A stretch of DNA of 64,000 nt, taken from positions 124,001 through 188,000 of the forward strand of contig SPPL01000001.1 in NCBI GenBank assembly GCA_004570955.1, read 5' to 3'. Shown piece by piece: positions 48,678-59,014 of the stretch (its first letter is position 1; every line of letters starts with the position of its first letter). Under the pieces are notes generated by a model. The model saw nothing but the letters and a program-made list of their open reading frames with translations, did not search any database and was not told the origin of the DNA. The position numbers were made by a program, and so were the translations under genes. This DNA is from Jeotgalicoccus nanhaiensis. Its GTDB lineage: Bacteria > Bacillota > Bacilli > Staphylococcales > Salinicoccaceae.

Positions 48678-48713
48678 TTAAAAATCCGAAAGAATCAATA
48701 ACTCTTCCGGATT
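48678..48713 (-). terminator. Intrinsic terminator after the DUF4064 gene
   Basis: An 11-bp stem with one mismatch (48683-48693 / 48703-48713) followed on the minus strand by TTTTTAAT, 12 bp after the stop. Confidence 0.8.
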
Positions 48714-48724
48714 GAAATATTGTC

Positions 48725-49582
48725 TTATTTTCGATTTCTGCGATCAACGTTGTTTCTTCTTGTACGAGCAGGATCTTCCCGGTCAATTTCGTTTAGTTCT
48801 TCAGTATCTACTCCGCTTTGCCGATTATATTCGCGGTCAGTAACCGGCTGGTCGATATTTTTTGAATCGATATTATTGTCGACCATAGACGAGTCATCTT
48901 CATCGATACGGCTGAATTTACGCGTGCTCTCAATATCTTCCCCGCGCACCTTGCTTTCCTGATTATAACCGTACTCCGTGTCTCTGTTCTGGTGAATTTT
49001 AACATCTTCATCAGGCGGAGTCTGAACGCGGTGCTGATTTGCTCTATTTTCTTCTTCAGGAAGATATTCATTGCGGTTATTGTAACCGTTACGTTCTTCA
49101 CGCGGGTATGCATCTCTAGGGTCCTCGTTTTTCACAACTAAATCTTTACGTGCAAACAGCAGAATTGCTGCGATGACGAAGAACAGCGATGAGATTAAAG
49201 TAAATACTAATGGAGCTGCAAGAATCGCAGCAAGCAGCAGTAAAATACCTGCTAAAATTCTACGGCGCATATTTAACAGACCAAGTATCGCAATGATTAA
49301 TGGCAATGCAAGATAAAGTGCTACCATCCAAGAACTGCTCAGCGCAGAAATTGTCATATCGATAACAGCCTGCGGATCAACTCCCTGAGTATTCATACCC
49401 TGCACCTGAGATTCCATCTGGCTGGTAATCTGGTCAATTTGATTCGGGTCATTCATAGTAACTAATGAGAAAAACAAGATTCCTGCAGTAAATGCCAGCA
49501 GTATAAGCCAGCCCAGCCAGCCGAATGTTCTTTCAGCAATGCGGCTGACAGGTTTTACAGTTTGAGTGTATTCCTTTGCCAT
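48725..49582 (-). CDS. DUF4064-type membrane protein with charged tail
   Basis: A 285-aa protein with four hydrophobic helices in the first 150 residues (WLGWLILLAFTAGILFFSLV, SSWMVALYLALPLIIAILGLL, LAGILLLLAAILAA, VFTLISSLFFVIAAILLFA). An extracellular-type loop QITSQMESQVQGMNTQGVDP lies between the first two. The last about 130 residues are hydrophilic, rich in Asp, Arg, Asn and Glu, and likely disordered. The N-terminal half matches the DUF4064 pattern of staphylococci as I recall it. Function unknown. It follows yktA at a distance of 130 bp. Confidence 0.75.
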   Translation of the reverse strand: MAKEYTQTVKPVSRIAERTFGWLGWLILLAFTAGILFFSLVTMNDPNQIDQITSQMESQVQGMNTQGVDPQAVIDMTISALSSSWMVALYLALPLIIAILGLLNMRRRILAGILLLLAAILAAPLVFTLISSLFFVIAAILLFARKDLVVKNEDPRDAYPREERNGYNNRNEYLPEEENRANQHRVQTPPDEDVKIHQNRDTEYGYNQESKVRGEDIESTRKFSRIDEDDSSMVDNNIDSKNIDQPVTDREYNRQSGVDTEELNEIDREDPARTRRNNVDRRNRK

Positions 49583-49712
49583 AATAAGCCTCCTAATTTG
49601 TCTTTAGTAGTTAATACCCACCGTCAGCATAACTTAATCAAGCGATACTTTAAATTGTTAATAAAACCTCTAGAGCATTAAATTTATTAACTGCAGAGAC
49701 CTTCAAGTCATT

Positions 49713-49988
49713 TTACGGCTTAATGATATCGGACGGTTCTGCATCTTTAAGCTGTTTAATTAGAAGGTAAGGTACTTTGCCGCTGACTTTTTCATATTCT
49801 TTGAAAAGTTTTTTCTCCTCGGATTTTGACGGTACTATCTCCTTAAAGTCCTTATAAGCTTCTTCAAATTTACCAGCCAGCACGCCTTCTTCATAACCGA
49901 TTTCAACTGCCTGATAAAAAGACATGACATAGAGCACTTCCTCGGTGCTCCAGTCATAATCAAGCGGATATGAGTATTCATTATTCAT
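49713..49988 (-). CDS. yktA: UPF0223 family protein YktA
   Basis: A 91-aa acidic helical protein with YPLDYDWSTEEVLYVMSFYQAVE and the conserved AYKDFKEIVPSKSEEKKLFKEYEK block of UPF0223. The function is unknown. I chose ATG 49988, preceded by GGAGG, over an ATG 21 bp upstream. It lies directly behind the pdhD terminator; its SD touches the U-tract. Confidence 0.92.
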   Translation of the reverse strand: MNNEYSYPLDYDWSTEEVLYVMSFYQAVEIGYEEGVLAGKFEEAYKDFKEIVPSKSEEKKLFKEYEKVSGKVPYLLIKQLKDAEPSDIIKP

Positions 49989-50002
49989 TAATTTCAGCCT
50001 CC

Positions 50003-50040
50003 AAAGCAAATAAAGGCCAGAGTGTTTTACCCTGACCTTT
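50003..50040 (-). terminator. Intrinsic terminator after pdhD
   Basis: A 9-bp stem AAAGGTCAG / CTGGCCTTT on the minus strand (50032-50040 / 50012-50020, one wobble), followed by TTTATTTGCTTT and immediately by GGAGG, the SD of yktA. Confidence 0.75.
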
Positions 50041-50053
50041 AAAGTTTATAAAA

Positions 50054-51460
50054 TTACATTGAGTGAATCGGACGTCCTAAAGCAACTTCTGCCGCTTCCA
50101 TCGGAATTTCACCTAACGTCGGATGCGCATGAATTGTCAATGCGATATCCTCAAGTGTCATACCTGTTTCAACTGCAAGTCCAAGTTCAGAAATAATATC
50201 TGAAGCACCGTTACCTGCGACCTGAGCACCGATGACCAGTCCATCTTCTTTACGTGCGACGACTTTAACGAAACCGTCTGTCTTGTTAAGTCCGAGTGCG
50301 CGGCCATTCGCCTGGAACGGGAATTTGCCGGTAACAACTTCGATATTTTTATCCTTGGCTTGTGATTCATTGTAGCCTACTGTAGCAAGTTCAGGCTCAG
50401 TGAAGCAGACTGCAGGCATAGCGATATAATCAACTTCTGATTTTTCGCCGGCGATTGCTTCTGCTGCAACTTTACCTTCGTAGCTTGCTTTGTGAGCTAA
50501 TGGAAGACCGTCAACGATATCACCGATAGCATAGATATTAGAAATACTTGAGCGCGATTGTTTGTCAACCTCGATTAAACCGCGGTCAGACATTTTAATT
50601 CCTAATTCTTCAAGTCCGAGCTCATCAGTATTTGGTCTGCGGCCAACAGTAACCAGTACGTAGTCCGCTTCAATTTCATGAGTTTCGTCTTTTGCTTCGT
50701 AAGTTACTTTAACGCCATTTTCTGTCTCTTCGGCAGATTTAGCCATCGCTTTAGTAACAATCGTCGCATTTTTAGATTTAAGATTTTTCTTAACCAGCTG
50801 AGTCATCTGTTTTTCAAAACCGCCTAATATATCAGGTGTTCCTTCAAGAATCGTCACTTCAGTACCGAAGTTGGCATAAGCTGAACCAAGTTCAGTTCCG
50901 ATATAGCCTCCGCCGATTACGATAAGTTTTTTTGGCGCTTCTTCAAGTGCCAAGGCACCTGTAGAATCTAAAATACGGCCGCCGAATTTAAATCCTGGAA
51001 TTTCGATTGGGCGTGATCCTGTTGCGATGATTGCGTTTTTGAACTCATAAGTCTGAGACTGCTTATCATCCATCACTTTTAATTTGTTGCCCTCTGCAAA
51101 GTAAGCCTCGCCTTTAACGACATCGACTTTGTTACCTTTTAAGAGCATGTCAACACCGCCGACAAGTTTGTTTACTACGCTTTCTTTAAACTCCTGAACT
51201 TTAGAGAAGTCTAATTTAACACCTTCTGTAATAACACCCATATCTTCGGAATTTTGAGCTTCCTGGTAACGGTGCGCTGATGAAATCATTGCTTTTGACG
51301 GAATACATCCTACATTTAAACATACACCGCCGACATTTCCTTTTTCTACCAGAGTTACCTTCTGTCCAAGCTGCGCTGCACGGATTGCAGCGACATAACC
51401 GCCGGGACCTGCACCAATTACAATTGTATCTGTTTCAATAGGAAAATCTCCAACTACCAT
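50054..51460 (-). CDS. pdhD: Dihydrolipoamide dehydrogenase (E3)
   Basis: A FAD/NAD flavoprotein (468 aa) that reoxidises lipoamide of the pyruvate dehydrogenase complex. The FAD loop is [17 protein letters not shown], the redox disulfide [16 protein letters not shown], the NAD loop [17 protein letters not shown], and the C-terminal HAHPTLGE contains the catalytic His-Glu pair. It is the last gene of pdhABCD, 4 bp after pdhC. Confidence 0.98.
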   Translation of the reverse strand: MVVGDFPIETDTIVIGAGPGGYVAAIRAAQLGQKVTLVEKGNVGGVCLNVGCIPSKAMISSAHRYQEAQNSEDMGVITEGVKLDFSKVQEFKESVVNKLVGGVDMLLKGNKVDVVKGEAYFAEGNKLKVMDDKQSQTYEFKNAIIATGSRPIEIPGFKFGGRILDSTGALALEEAPKKLIVIGGGYIGTELGSAYANFGTEVTILEGTPDILGGFEKQMTQLVKKNLKSKNATIVTKAMAKSAEETENGVKVTYEAKDETHEIEADYVLVTVGRRPNTDELGLEELGIKMSDRGLIEVDKQSRSSISNIYAIGDIVDGLPLAHKASYEGKVAAEAIAGEKSEVDYIAMPAVCFTEPELATVGYNESQAKDKNIEVVTGKFPFQANGRALGLNKTDGFVKVVARKEDGLVIGAQVAGNGASDIISELGLAVETGMTLEDIALTIHAHPTLGEIPMEAAEVALGRPIHSM

Positions 51461-51464
51461 TTTA

Positions 51465-52799
51465 CTACCCCTCCATTAATAATAAATCCGGATTATTAAG
51501 CAGACGCTTAATGTGATTTAAAGCATTTTGAGCTGTTGCGCCATCGATTTGTCTATGGTCGTAACTTAGTGATAGTGCGAGAACACGTGCCGCGACAATC
51601 TCTCCGTCTCTTACGACAGGCTGTTCTTCAATACGGCCAATTCCTAAAATAGCAACTTCAGGCTGATTGATAACCGGTGTAAACCACTTGCCGCCTGCAG
51701 ATCCCAGATTGGAAATTGTTACAGAACCGCCTTTCATTTCATCAGATGAAAGCTTGCTGTCACGTGCTTTTGTAGCCAATTCGTTAATTTCATCAGAAAT
51801 TTCGAACATTGAAAGTTTATCTGCATCTTTTACAACAGGCACTACTAAACCTTTTTCAGTATCTGCCGCAATACCTACATTATAATAATGTTTCTGAATG
51901 ACTTCAAATGTTTCATTATCAATTGAAGTGTTTAATTCAGGGTATTTCTTAAGTGCTGATACAAGCGCTTTAACAACATAAGGAAGGAAGGTTAATTTAA
52001 CACCCTGCTCAGCTGCGATTTCTTTGAACTTCTTACGGTGAGCCCACAAGGCATCAACTTCAACTTCATCGATGTGTGTAACGTGAGGTGATGTGTGCTT
52101 AGAGTTAACCATTGCTTTCGCAATCGCTTTTCTCATACCGCTCATCTTCTCGCGAGTTTCCAGTTCGCCTGTCTGCTGTTTAAGAGGAGCTTTTTGTGTT
52201 CCTTCACTTGAAGCAGAAGTTTCCTCTTTAGTTTCTTCAGCCTGTTCTGACTCAGCTGCTTCAGTACCGAAGTTTTCGATGTCTTCTTTTAGAATACGGC
52301 CGTTTTTACCAGTGCCTGTAACTTCTTTAATATCCACATCGTTTTCACGTGCAAATTTACGGACAGACGGCATCGCAATAACTATTTTATCGCTGTCTGA
52401 TTTATCTTTATCCGGCTGTTTTTCTTCTTTGTTCGGAGATTCTTCAGAAACCTGTTCTTCATCAGCCGGTTTAGCTGCATCATCCGCAGGTTTTTCAGCT
52501 TTTTCTTCAGGTTTTTCTTCAGATTTCTCTTCAGCTTTGTCTGATGAACCTGAATCTTCACTGCCGTCGTCGATTGTTACAATTGTCGTTCCGACTGTAG
52601 TAACTTCGCCTTCTTCGACATGAATTTTAGACACAGTCCCATCTACAGGAGATGGAATTTCTACGACTGCTTTATCGTTTTGAATTTCAACCAATACATC
52701 ATCTTCATTAATCTTATCGCCTTCGGCAATTAGCCATTTAGCAATTTCCCCTTCGTGAATTCCTTCACCGATGTCCGGGAGTTTAAATTCAAATGCCAT
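51465..52799 (-). CDS. pdhC: Dihydrolipoamide acetyltransferase (E2)
   Basis: The core of the pyruvate dehydrogenase complex (444 aa). It has one N-terminal lipoyl domain with the modified lysine in [12 protein letters not shown] (Lys 43), an acidic Glu/Lys/Pro linker, and the E1/E3-binding domain ([20 protein letters not shown]). A second linker leads to the catalytic domain, which ends with [16 protein letters not shown] (active-site His and Asp). One lipoyl domain is normal for Gram-positive E2. Confidence 0.97.
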   Translation of the reverse strand: MAFEFKLPDIGEGIHEGEIAKWLIAEGDKINEDDVLVEIQNDKAVVEIPSPVDGTVSKIHVEEGEVTTVGTTIVTIDDGSEDSGSSDKAEEKSEEKPEEKAEKPADDAAKPADEEQVSEESPNKEEKQPDKDKSDSDKIVIAMPSVRKFARENDVDIKEVTGTGKNGRILKEDIENFGTEAAESEQAEETKEETSASSEGTQKAPLKQQTGELETREKMSGMRKAIAKAMVNSKHTSPHVTHIDEVEVDALWAHRKKFKEIAAEQGVKLTFLPYVVKALVSALKKYPELNTSIDNETFEVIQKHYYNVGIAADTEKGLVVPVVKDADKLSMFEISDEINELATKARDSKLSSDEMKGGSVTISNLGSAGGKWFTPVINQPEVAILGIGRIEEQPVVRDGEIVAARVLALSLSYDHRQIDGATAQNALNHIKRLLNNPDLLLMEG

Positions 52800-52823
52800 A
52801 ATTATTCCTCCTATTATTAGACT

Positions 52824-53801
52824 CTAGAAATCCAGCACTTCTTTTGCACGTTCAATGATATCATCTTTGTTCGGCAGCCAGACACTTTCAGCCTGCGTGA
52901 ACGGATAAACCGTATCAGGTGCAGTCACGCGTTTAATCGGTGCTTCAAGATGAAGAATCGCACGCTCCGATAATTCAGAAACTACGTTTGCTGCAACACC
53001 AGCCTGACGCTGCGCTTCCTGGATAACTACTGCTCTGTTAGTTTTCTTAACAGAATCGATTAAAGTGTCGTAGTCTACAGGTGAAACAGTACGAAGGTCG
53101 ATAACTTCTGCACTCACGTCTTCTTTGGCCAGTTCTTCAGCAGCTTTCATCGCTTCCTGTACCATAGCGCCGTAGGCGATTAAAGTAATGTCTGTACCTT
53201 CCTGTTTAATGCTTGCTTTGCCGATTTCCACTTCGTAGTCCTCTTCAGGTACATCTTCACGGAAAGAACGGTATAACTTCATGTGCTCAAGGAAAATAAC
53301 AGGATCATTGGAACGGATCGCTGAAATTAACAGTCCTTTAGCATCTATCGGGTTTGACGGAATTACTACGCGTAAACCTGGAGTTTGAGCCATTAAGCCC
53401 TCCAGAGAGTCTGCGTGAAGTTCCGGTGTGTTAACACCGCCGCCGAATGGCGCGCGGATAACGATTGGTGTTTGCTTGCTCGCTCCGGAACGCACTCTGT
53501 GGCGAGCTATCTGTCCCGCAATTCCATCCATTGCTTCGAACAGGAAGCCGAAAAACTGAATTTCAATTACCGGACGGTAGTCTTCTAAAGTTAAGCCTAA
53601 ACCTAATGACACCAGACCGCTCTCTGCAAGCGGCGTATCGAATACACGGTCTACGCCGAATTCTTCCTGCAAACCTTCTGTTGCACGGAAAACCCCGCCG
53701 TTGACACCGATGTCCTCACCGAAAACGAGAACATTCTCATCATTTTTTAGTTCTGTAGCCATAGCATTAGTAATAGCTTGAATCATCGTCATTTGTGCCA
53801 T
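52824..53801 (-). CDS. pdhB: Pyruvate dehydrogenase E1 beta subunit
   Basis: The beta subunit (325 aa) of the ThDP-dependent E1. Motifs include [19 protein letters not shown] at the N-terminus, the segment [18 protein letters not shown], and [15 protein letters not shown] with [15 protein letters not shown] in the C-terminal domain. It lies 3 bp after pdhA and 24 bp before pdhC. Confidence 0.98.
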   Translation of the reverse strand: MAQMTMIQAITNAMATELKNDENVLVFGEDIGVNGGVFRATEGLQEEFGVDRVFDTPLAESGLVSLGLGLTLEDYRPVIEIQFFGFLFEAMDGIAGQIARHRVRSGASKQTPIVIRAPFGGGVNTPELHADSLEGLMAQTPGLRVVIPSNPIDAKGLLISAIRSNDPVIFLEHMKLYRSFREDVPEEDYEVEIGKASIKQEGTDITLIAYGAMVQEAMKAAEELAKEDVSAEVIDLRTVSPVDYDTLIDSVKKTNRAVVIQEAQRQAGVAANVVSELSERAILHLEAPIKRVTAPDTVYPFTQAESVWLPNKDDIIERAKEVLDF

Positions 53802-53803
53802 AA

Positions 53804-54916
<1,113 letters not shown>

Positions 54917-54952
54917 TCACAATCCCTTCTAGATTTGTTTGTAATTAATTTC

Positions 54953-54982
54953 ATTTTATCACACTACTGTTCTAACAGTAAA
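54953..54982 (-). promoter_or_regulatory. pdh promoter candidate with a dyad in the spacer
   Basis: On the minus strand TTTACT (54977-54982), 18 bp and TAAAAT (54953-54958), about 45 bp upstream of pdhA. A perfect inverted repeat TACTGTT-CT-AACAGTA (54965-54980) fills the spacer and -35 box, a natural operator position. Related CTGTT and AACAG elements recur up to 55060. No known regulator is assigned. Confidence 0.5.
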
Positions 54983-55075
54983 TAAAATAGAGGTGTAACA
55001 GATTAGTACAGAGTTGATATGTCAGCGTTTTCATTAATGATACAGTTAAATCTGTTCTAGTAACACCTTGGATTT

Positions 55076-55705
55076 TTAGTTATTTTCAAGAATTTGTTCT
55101 ATTTCGCTTTTTAACTGATTTATTTTTTCTGTTTCAGAGGCAAAACGTTCGGATGCTTCGTTAATCGGTTCGCTGTATTCGGCGATTTTGTTTAAGTGTT
55201 CATCCACCTCATCCTGTGCAATATCTTCATTTCCTAAATATTCGAACAACGCATCTTCTGCCTGCAGGGCTTCTGTATATGTATCAGTCATCGTTTTATG
55301 TGCGTCAAACCGCTCATTCATTGCTGTTACAAGAGAATCTGCTTCTTTTTTATATTCTTCATTCGAAATATCTTCCGCTGCTTCACGTGCATCTTCAAAT
55401 GCTTCATCTGAATCCGCAATCAGCCCGCGTTCTTCCTCCAGCAATTCAAGACGCTCTGCAGTATTAGTCTGAAGCTCTTCGCTGATGCTGTTAATCTCTT
55501 TAATATCAGCATTGTTCAATTCTTCCTGCATCGATGCCTTTGAACCTTCCAGTTCATTATACTGTTCGTTCAGTTCGCCCAGTCCTTTTTCTTCAGTCAG
55601 ACTGCCGGTAAACGCATCGTAAAAATCATTCAGTTCGGATTCCGCATTGCTGCAGGCAGATAAAAACAAGGCTGCTCCGCCCAGTAATACAATAAATTTC
55701 TTCAC
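55076..55705 (-). CDS. ykyA: YkyA-family lipoprotein (putative cell-wall binding)
   Basis: A secreted lipoprotein (about 209 aa): signal peptide KKFIVLLGGAALFLSACS with lipobox LSAC, then a Glu-rich, almost wholly alpha-helical coiled-coil body. This matches YkyA (putative cell-wall binding lipoprotein), which precedes pdhA in bacilli. I prefer the GTG start at 55705, ten bases after GGGGGT, giving a classical short signal peptide. An ATG 18 bp upstream has no SD. Confidence 0.85.
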   Translation of the reverse strand: MKKFIVLLGGAALFLSACSNAESELNDFYDAFTGSLTEEKGLGELNEQYNELEGSKASMQEELNNADIKEINSISEELQTNTAERLELLEEERGLIADSDEAFEDAREAAEDISNEEYKKEADSLVTAMNERFDAHKTMTDTYTEALQAEDALFEYLGNEDIAQDEVDEHLNKIAEYSEPINEASERFASETEKINQLKSEIEQILENN

Positions 55706-55778
55706 TTCGATATGTACCCCCATGTTAATTTAGTTTTTTTATCAGTATTTACAATACCATTTTAACGCAAATATATTG

Positions 55779-55784
55779 TATAAT
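55779..55784 (+). promoter_or_regulatory. Candidate -10 box of def promoter
   Basis: TATAAT on the plus strand, 34 bp upstream of the def start, in the divergent ykyA/def gap. A convincing -35 at 16-18 bp spacing is not evident. Confidence 0.4.
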
Positions 55785-55817
55785 AAACCGAGTGTTTGAA
55801 ACGAAGGAGGTTTTATC

Positions 55818-56369
55818 ATGCTGACTATGGAAAATATTGTGCGCGATGGTCATCCGATGCTGCGTAAAAAAGTAAGCGAAGTGGCAGAAATCGATGCACA
55901 GACAATAGCAGAATTAAAAAGTATGAGAGAGTATCTGATTAACTCACAGAATCCTGAAATGAGTGAAAAATACTCCCTCCGGGCGGGTGTCGGACTTGCC
56001 GCACCTCAAATTGGTCTCGATAAGCGCATGCTTGCGATATATGTTGCAGATGAAGAAGGCAATCCGGAATACGACTACATGCTGATTAATCCTAAAGTAA
56101 TCAGTCACTCGGTTAATGAAACTTATTTACCGGCCGGCGAAGGCTGCCTGAGTGTCGATGAAGAAATAGAAGGCATCGTGCAACGTAAAAAACGCATCCG
56201 CGTCAGTGCTGTAACAATCGATGGAGAGAAAATCGATATTAAGGCAAAAGGCTTTTTAGCAGTTGTCCTGCAGCACGAGCTCGATCATCTGGACGGCGTA
56301 ATGTTTTACGACCATATTGATAAGAAGGCGCCTTTTGAGCCGACCGGCAATGCCGAACCGCTCGAATAG
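55818..56369 (+). CDS. def: Peptide deformylase
   Basis: A metalloenzyme (183 aa) that removes the N-terminal formyl group from new proteins. The three motifs are GVGLAAPQIG (58-67), EGCLS (108-112, metal Cys) and HELDH (153-157, metal His and catalytic Glu). The insertion between motif 1 and 2 is that of Gram-positive type II enzymes. GGAGG precedes the ATG. Monocistronic with a strong terminator. Confidence 0.98.
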   Translation: MLTMENIVRDGHPMLRKKVSEVAEIDAQTIAELKSMREYLINSQNPEMSEKYSLRAGVGLAAPQIGLDKRMLAIYVADEEGNPEYDYMLINPKVISHSVNETYLPAGEGCLSVDEEIEGIVQRKKRIRVSAVTIDGEKIDIKAKGFLAVVLQHELDHLDGVMFYDHIDKKAPFEPTGNAEPLE

Positions 56370-56378
56370 GACCAATAT

Positions 56379-56418
56379 AAAAGACGGGGATTGTGTTAAA
56401 CACAGTCCCCGTCTTTTT
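56379..56418. terminator. Bidirectional terminator between def and the 88-aa gene
   Basis: A stem of about 16 bp with one wobble (56379-56394 / 56400-56415 region) flanked by A and T runs; it serves both convergent genes. Confidence 0.88.
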
Positions 56419-56422
56419 AAGT

Positions 56423-56689
56423 TTAAATAAATTCATCTTTTCTGATATTATATTGAATATTTTTTTCACGCAGTTTCTGAAGCAGCATATTCATTTCTTC
56501 TTCGTTAATAAAAACCGGATCTTCTCCGTGGGGCATGTACACATCAGTATCCGTCTGACTGCTGTAGTCAGCATATACATAGTTCATAACGACCTGATTC
56601 CCCCGGACATTGAACTCGATGCCGGTAAATATTTTATCACTTCGCATCTTCTCATTTTTAACTGTCGACATAATCCTTTCTATCTTCAC
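56423..56689 (-). CDS. Hypothetical protein of 88 aa
   Basis: An unrecognised small soluble protein. The core EFNVRGNQVVMNYVYADYSSQTDTDVYMPHG is beta-like and the C-terminus (INEEEMNMLLQKLREKN) helical. The start is taken as GTG 56689, behind AAGGGAGGG; an in-frame extension upstream lacks an SD. A minus-strand TATAAT with TAGACC 18 bp upstream overlaps the divergent promoter of the small peptide gene. It is located between def and rpoY, where related genomes also have short unknown genes. Function unknown. Confidence 0.75.
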   Translation of the reverse strand: MKIERIMSTVKNEKMRSDKIFTGIEFNVRGNQVVMNYVYADYSSQTDTDVYMPHGEDPVFINEEEMNMLLQKLREKNIQYNIRKDEFI

Positions 56690-56722
56690 AGTTTTCCCTC
56701 CCTTGTTACTATTATAAAGTCT

Positions 56723-56751
56723 TTGCAAGTACCGGGTCTATATTGTAAAAT
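56723..56751 (+). promoter_or_regulatory. Promoter of the 31-aa basic peptide gene
   Basis: TTGCAA (56723-56728), 17-bp spacer, TAAAAT (56746-56751). These are the same hexamers and spacing as the yugN promoter. The start codon lies 28 bp further on. Confidence 0.65.
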
Positions 56752-56779
56752 GAGAATAAGTATATAAGGGTGTGATAGT

Positions 56780-56875
56780 ATGCTGAGAAGGTTACGTGAG
56801 AAACTTAAGAAAAAGTTGAAAAGCATCCTGGGCAGAAAAGGTTTATTGCGCAATGAATATATGAAGGGTAAATAG
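56780..56875 (+). CDS. Small very basic amphipathic peptide (31 aa)
   Basis: ATG 56780 to TAG 56873-56875, with the strong [13 protein letters not shown] just upstream. The product begins MLRRLREKLKKKLKSILGRK and has about thirteen Lys/Arg against two Glu, spaced so that Leu/Ile fall on one face of a helix. It has its own promoter and terminator, so it looks like a real gene, although too short for normal ORF calling. It is not a transmembrane type I toxin; it could be membrane-active like cationic peptides, or bind RNA or DNA. No family is recognised. Confidence 0.65.
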   Translation: MLRRLREKLKKKLKSILGRKGLLRNEYMKGK

Positions 56876-56886
56876 CGCCCTAAATA

Positions 56887-56923
56887 ATGTGCTTAAAAAA
56901 TTTAGGCACATATTTTTATTTTT
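56887..56923 (+). terminator. Terminator of the 31-aa peptide gene
   Basis: An 11-bp stem with one wobble (56887-56897 / 56901-56911, loop AAA) followed by ATTTTTATTTTT, 11 bp after the stop codon. Confidence 0.85.
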
Positions 56924-56971
56924 AACATTTATTTTAATAATGATAAATAACTAACAAAGGAGTCATAAATT

Positions 56972-57190
56972 ATGGCAGTATTTAAAGTATTTTTCCAAGA
57001 AGATATGGACACGCGTATCATTAGAGAAGACACACAGATTCGCTATGTCGAGGCAGAAACAGAAGAAGAGGTTCGCAACTATTTGAAAACGAACCAGAAC
57101 AACATCGAATTTATCCAGGCACTTAGTCCCGCGCATCTGGAATACGAACAAAACAATAACGAAGATTTTAAAGTAGAGACTATCGCGTAA
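56972..57190 (+). CDS. rpoY: RNA polymerase epsilon subunit RpoY
   Basis: A 72-aa accessory subunit of Firmicute RNA polymerase (formerly YkzG, DUF1447). The sequence [38 protein letters not shown] matches the family pattern, and it sits directly before rnjA as expected. Its TAA overlaps the rnjA ATG by one base. AAAGGAG precedes the start. Confidence 0.96.
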   Translation: MAVFKVFFQEDMDTRIIREDTQIRYVEAETEEEVRNYLKTNQNNIEFIQALSPAHLEYEQNNNEDFKVETIA

Positions 57191-58869
57191 TGACGCTTGA
57201 ATCAAATGAAGTAGGTGTATTTGCTCTTGGGGGACTGGGAGAAATCGGGAAAAACACATACTGTATCGAATATAAAGATGAAATTATTATTATCGATGCA
57301 GGGGTCAAGTTTCCAACAGATGATGAACTTGGCGTTGATTATGTAATACCTGATTACACTTACTTAAAAGAAAACGAAGATAAAATCAGTGCACTGATTG
57401 TAACACACGGCCACGAAGATCACATCGGCGGTATTCCTTTCTTATTAAGACAAATTTCAGTACCTATCTACTCAGGTCCGCTTGCCTTGGGGTTAATTCG
57501 CAACAAACTTGAGGAACACCATCTTCTCAGCCAGACTGAATTAATTCCTATCGATGAGGACAGCGTTCTGAAATTTAAGCATATGGATATTGAGTTTTAC
57601 TTAACGACTCACTCTATCCCGGAAGCCTACGGCGTAATCGTACGGACACCGGAAGGCAATATTGTTCATACAGGTGATTTCAAATTTGACTTCACTCCGG
57701 TCGGCGAACCGGCAAACCTTGCCAAAATGGCGAAACTTGGTGAAGAAGGTGTTCTTGCCCTTCTGTCAGACTCAACAAACGCCACTGTTCCAAACTTCAC
57801 TATCAGTGAAAAAGCAGTCGGCCAGAACGTTGAAGATATATTCCGTAAATGTACAGGCCGTATTATATTCGCTACTTTTGCATCGAATATTTACCGCGTG
57901 CAGCAGGCAATTGAAGCTGCGGTGAAATTCGACCGCAAAATTTGTATTTTTGGCCGCAGCATGGAAAACAACATTAAAATCGGCCAGGAGCTCGGCTATA
58001 TTACAGCTCCGCCTGAGACATTTATAGAACCTAAAATGATTAACAAAATAGAAAAACATAAAGTGATGATTTTATGTACAGGTTCACAGGGAGAGCCGAT
58101 GGCAGCACTGTCGCGTATTGCCAACGGTACACACAGACAAATCAGCATCATTCCTGATGACACTGTAGTTTTCAGTTCATCGCCGATTCCGGGTAACACT
58201 TTGAGCGTTAACAAAACAATCAACGCGCTTTATAAAGCAGGCGCTGATGTTATCCACGGCAAACTGTCCAATATTCACACATCAGGACATGGTTCGCAGG
58301 AAGAACAGAAATTAATGCTCCGTCTGATGCAGCCTAAGTATTTTATGCCGATTCACGGTGAATACCGTATGCTCGACCTGCATAAGAAACTGGCAATTTC
58401 AACAGGTGTCAAAGAAGAGAATATTTTTGTTTTTGAAATCGGCGACGTTCTTGCCCTGACGAAAGACAGTGCGCGTTTCTCACACCGCGTCACTGCCGGC
58501 ACAGTATTCGTTGACGGCAACGGTATCGGAGATATCGGCAATATCGTTCTCCGGGACCGTAAATCATTATCGGAAGAAGGCCTCGCAATCGTCGTGCTGA
58601 CAATTGATTTTGAAACAGGCGAACTGTTAAGCGGTCCGGATATTATCTCCCGCGGTTTCGTTTATATGAGAGAATCATATGGTCTAATCCGCAGTGCAGA
58701 GAAGAAAATCCGCGATGAAGTCAAAACGCTGCTCGATTCAAAAGAAAATGTTGAGTGGTATAATGTTAAACAGCTGATTATTGAAGAATTAAGCGGTTTC
58801 CTTTATAACAAAACGAAGCGGCGTCCAATGATTCTTCCGATTATCATGAGAGTTAACGACGATAAATAA
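57190..58869 (+). CDS. rnjA: Ribonuclease J1
   Basis: A beta-CASP metallo-beta-lactamase nuclease (559 aa) with 5'-3' exo- and endonuclease activity, central to mRNA decay and rRNA maturation. The zinc motif is [11 protein letters not shown] (HGHEDH at 73-78), followed by HTGDFKFD, the beta-CASP segment FGRSMENN, and [10 protein letters not shown]. The full C-terminal domain is present. Translationally coupled to rpoY; ends in a strong terminator. Confidence 0.98.
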   Translation: MTLESNEVGVFALGGLGEIGKNTYCIEYKDEIIIIDAGVKFPTDDELGVDYVIPDYTYLKENEDKISALIVTHGHEDHIGGIPFLLRQISVPIYSGPLALGLIRNKLEEHHLLSQTELIPIDEDSVLKFKHMDIEFYLTTHSIPEAYGVIVRTPEGNIVHTGDFKFDFTPVGEPANLAKMAKLGEEGVLALLSDSTNATVPNFTISEKAVGQNVEDIFRKCTGRIIFATFASNIYRVQQAIEAAVKFDRKICIFGRSMENNIKIGQELGYITAPPETFIEPKMINKIEKHKVMILCTGSQGEPMAALSRIANGTHRQISIIPDDTVVFSSSPIPGNTLSVNKTINALYKAGADVIHGKLSNIHTSGHGSQEEQKLMLRLMQPKYFMPIHGEYRMLDLHKKLAISTGVKEENIFVFEIGDVLALTKDSARFSHRVTAGTVFVDGNGIGDIGNIVLRDRKSLSEEGLAIVVLTIDFETGELLSGPDIISRGFVYMRESYGLIRSAEKKIRDEVKTLLDSKENVEWYNVKQLIIEELSGFLYNKTKRRPMILPIIMRVNDDK

Positions 58870-58885
58870 AATAATATGACTTAAG

Positions 58886-58926
58886 CATCGATGTCCCGAT
58901 TAGTTGGGATTTCGGTGTTTTTTTAT
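58886..58926 (+). terminator. Intrinsic terminator after rnjA
   Basis: A 12-bp imperfect stem (58886-58897 / 58906-58917) followed by seven T. Confidence 0.8.
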
Positions 58927-58953
58927 TTTCTGTAACTCCTCTACACCTCCTTT

Positions 58954-58981
58954 TTGTCTTTAATTTAATTTAATCTATAAT
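58954..58981 (+). promoter_or_regulatory. Promoter of the acetamidase-family gene
   Basis: TTGTCT (58954-58959), 16-bp AT-rich spacer, consensus TATAAT (58976-58981), 33 bp before the start codon. Confidence 0.6.
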
Positions 58982-59014
58982 GAGAGAAGAATGTATTATT
59001 AAGGAGGAATTTTA

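Noticed and set aside
48547-48786. 79-aa minus-strand frame after the DUF4064 gene
   Set aside because: It overlaps the end of that gene in another frame and its terminator, without an SD.
49660-49712. Terminator after yktA
   Set aside because: Short CTCTAGAG-like repeats are present, but no stable stem followed by a T-run could be drawn.
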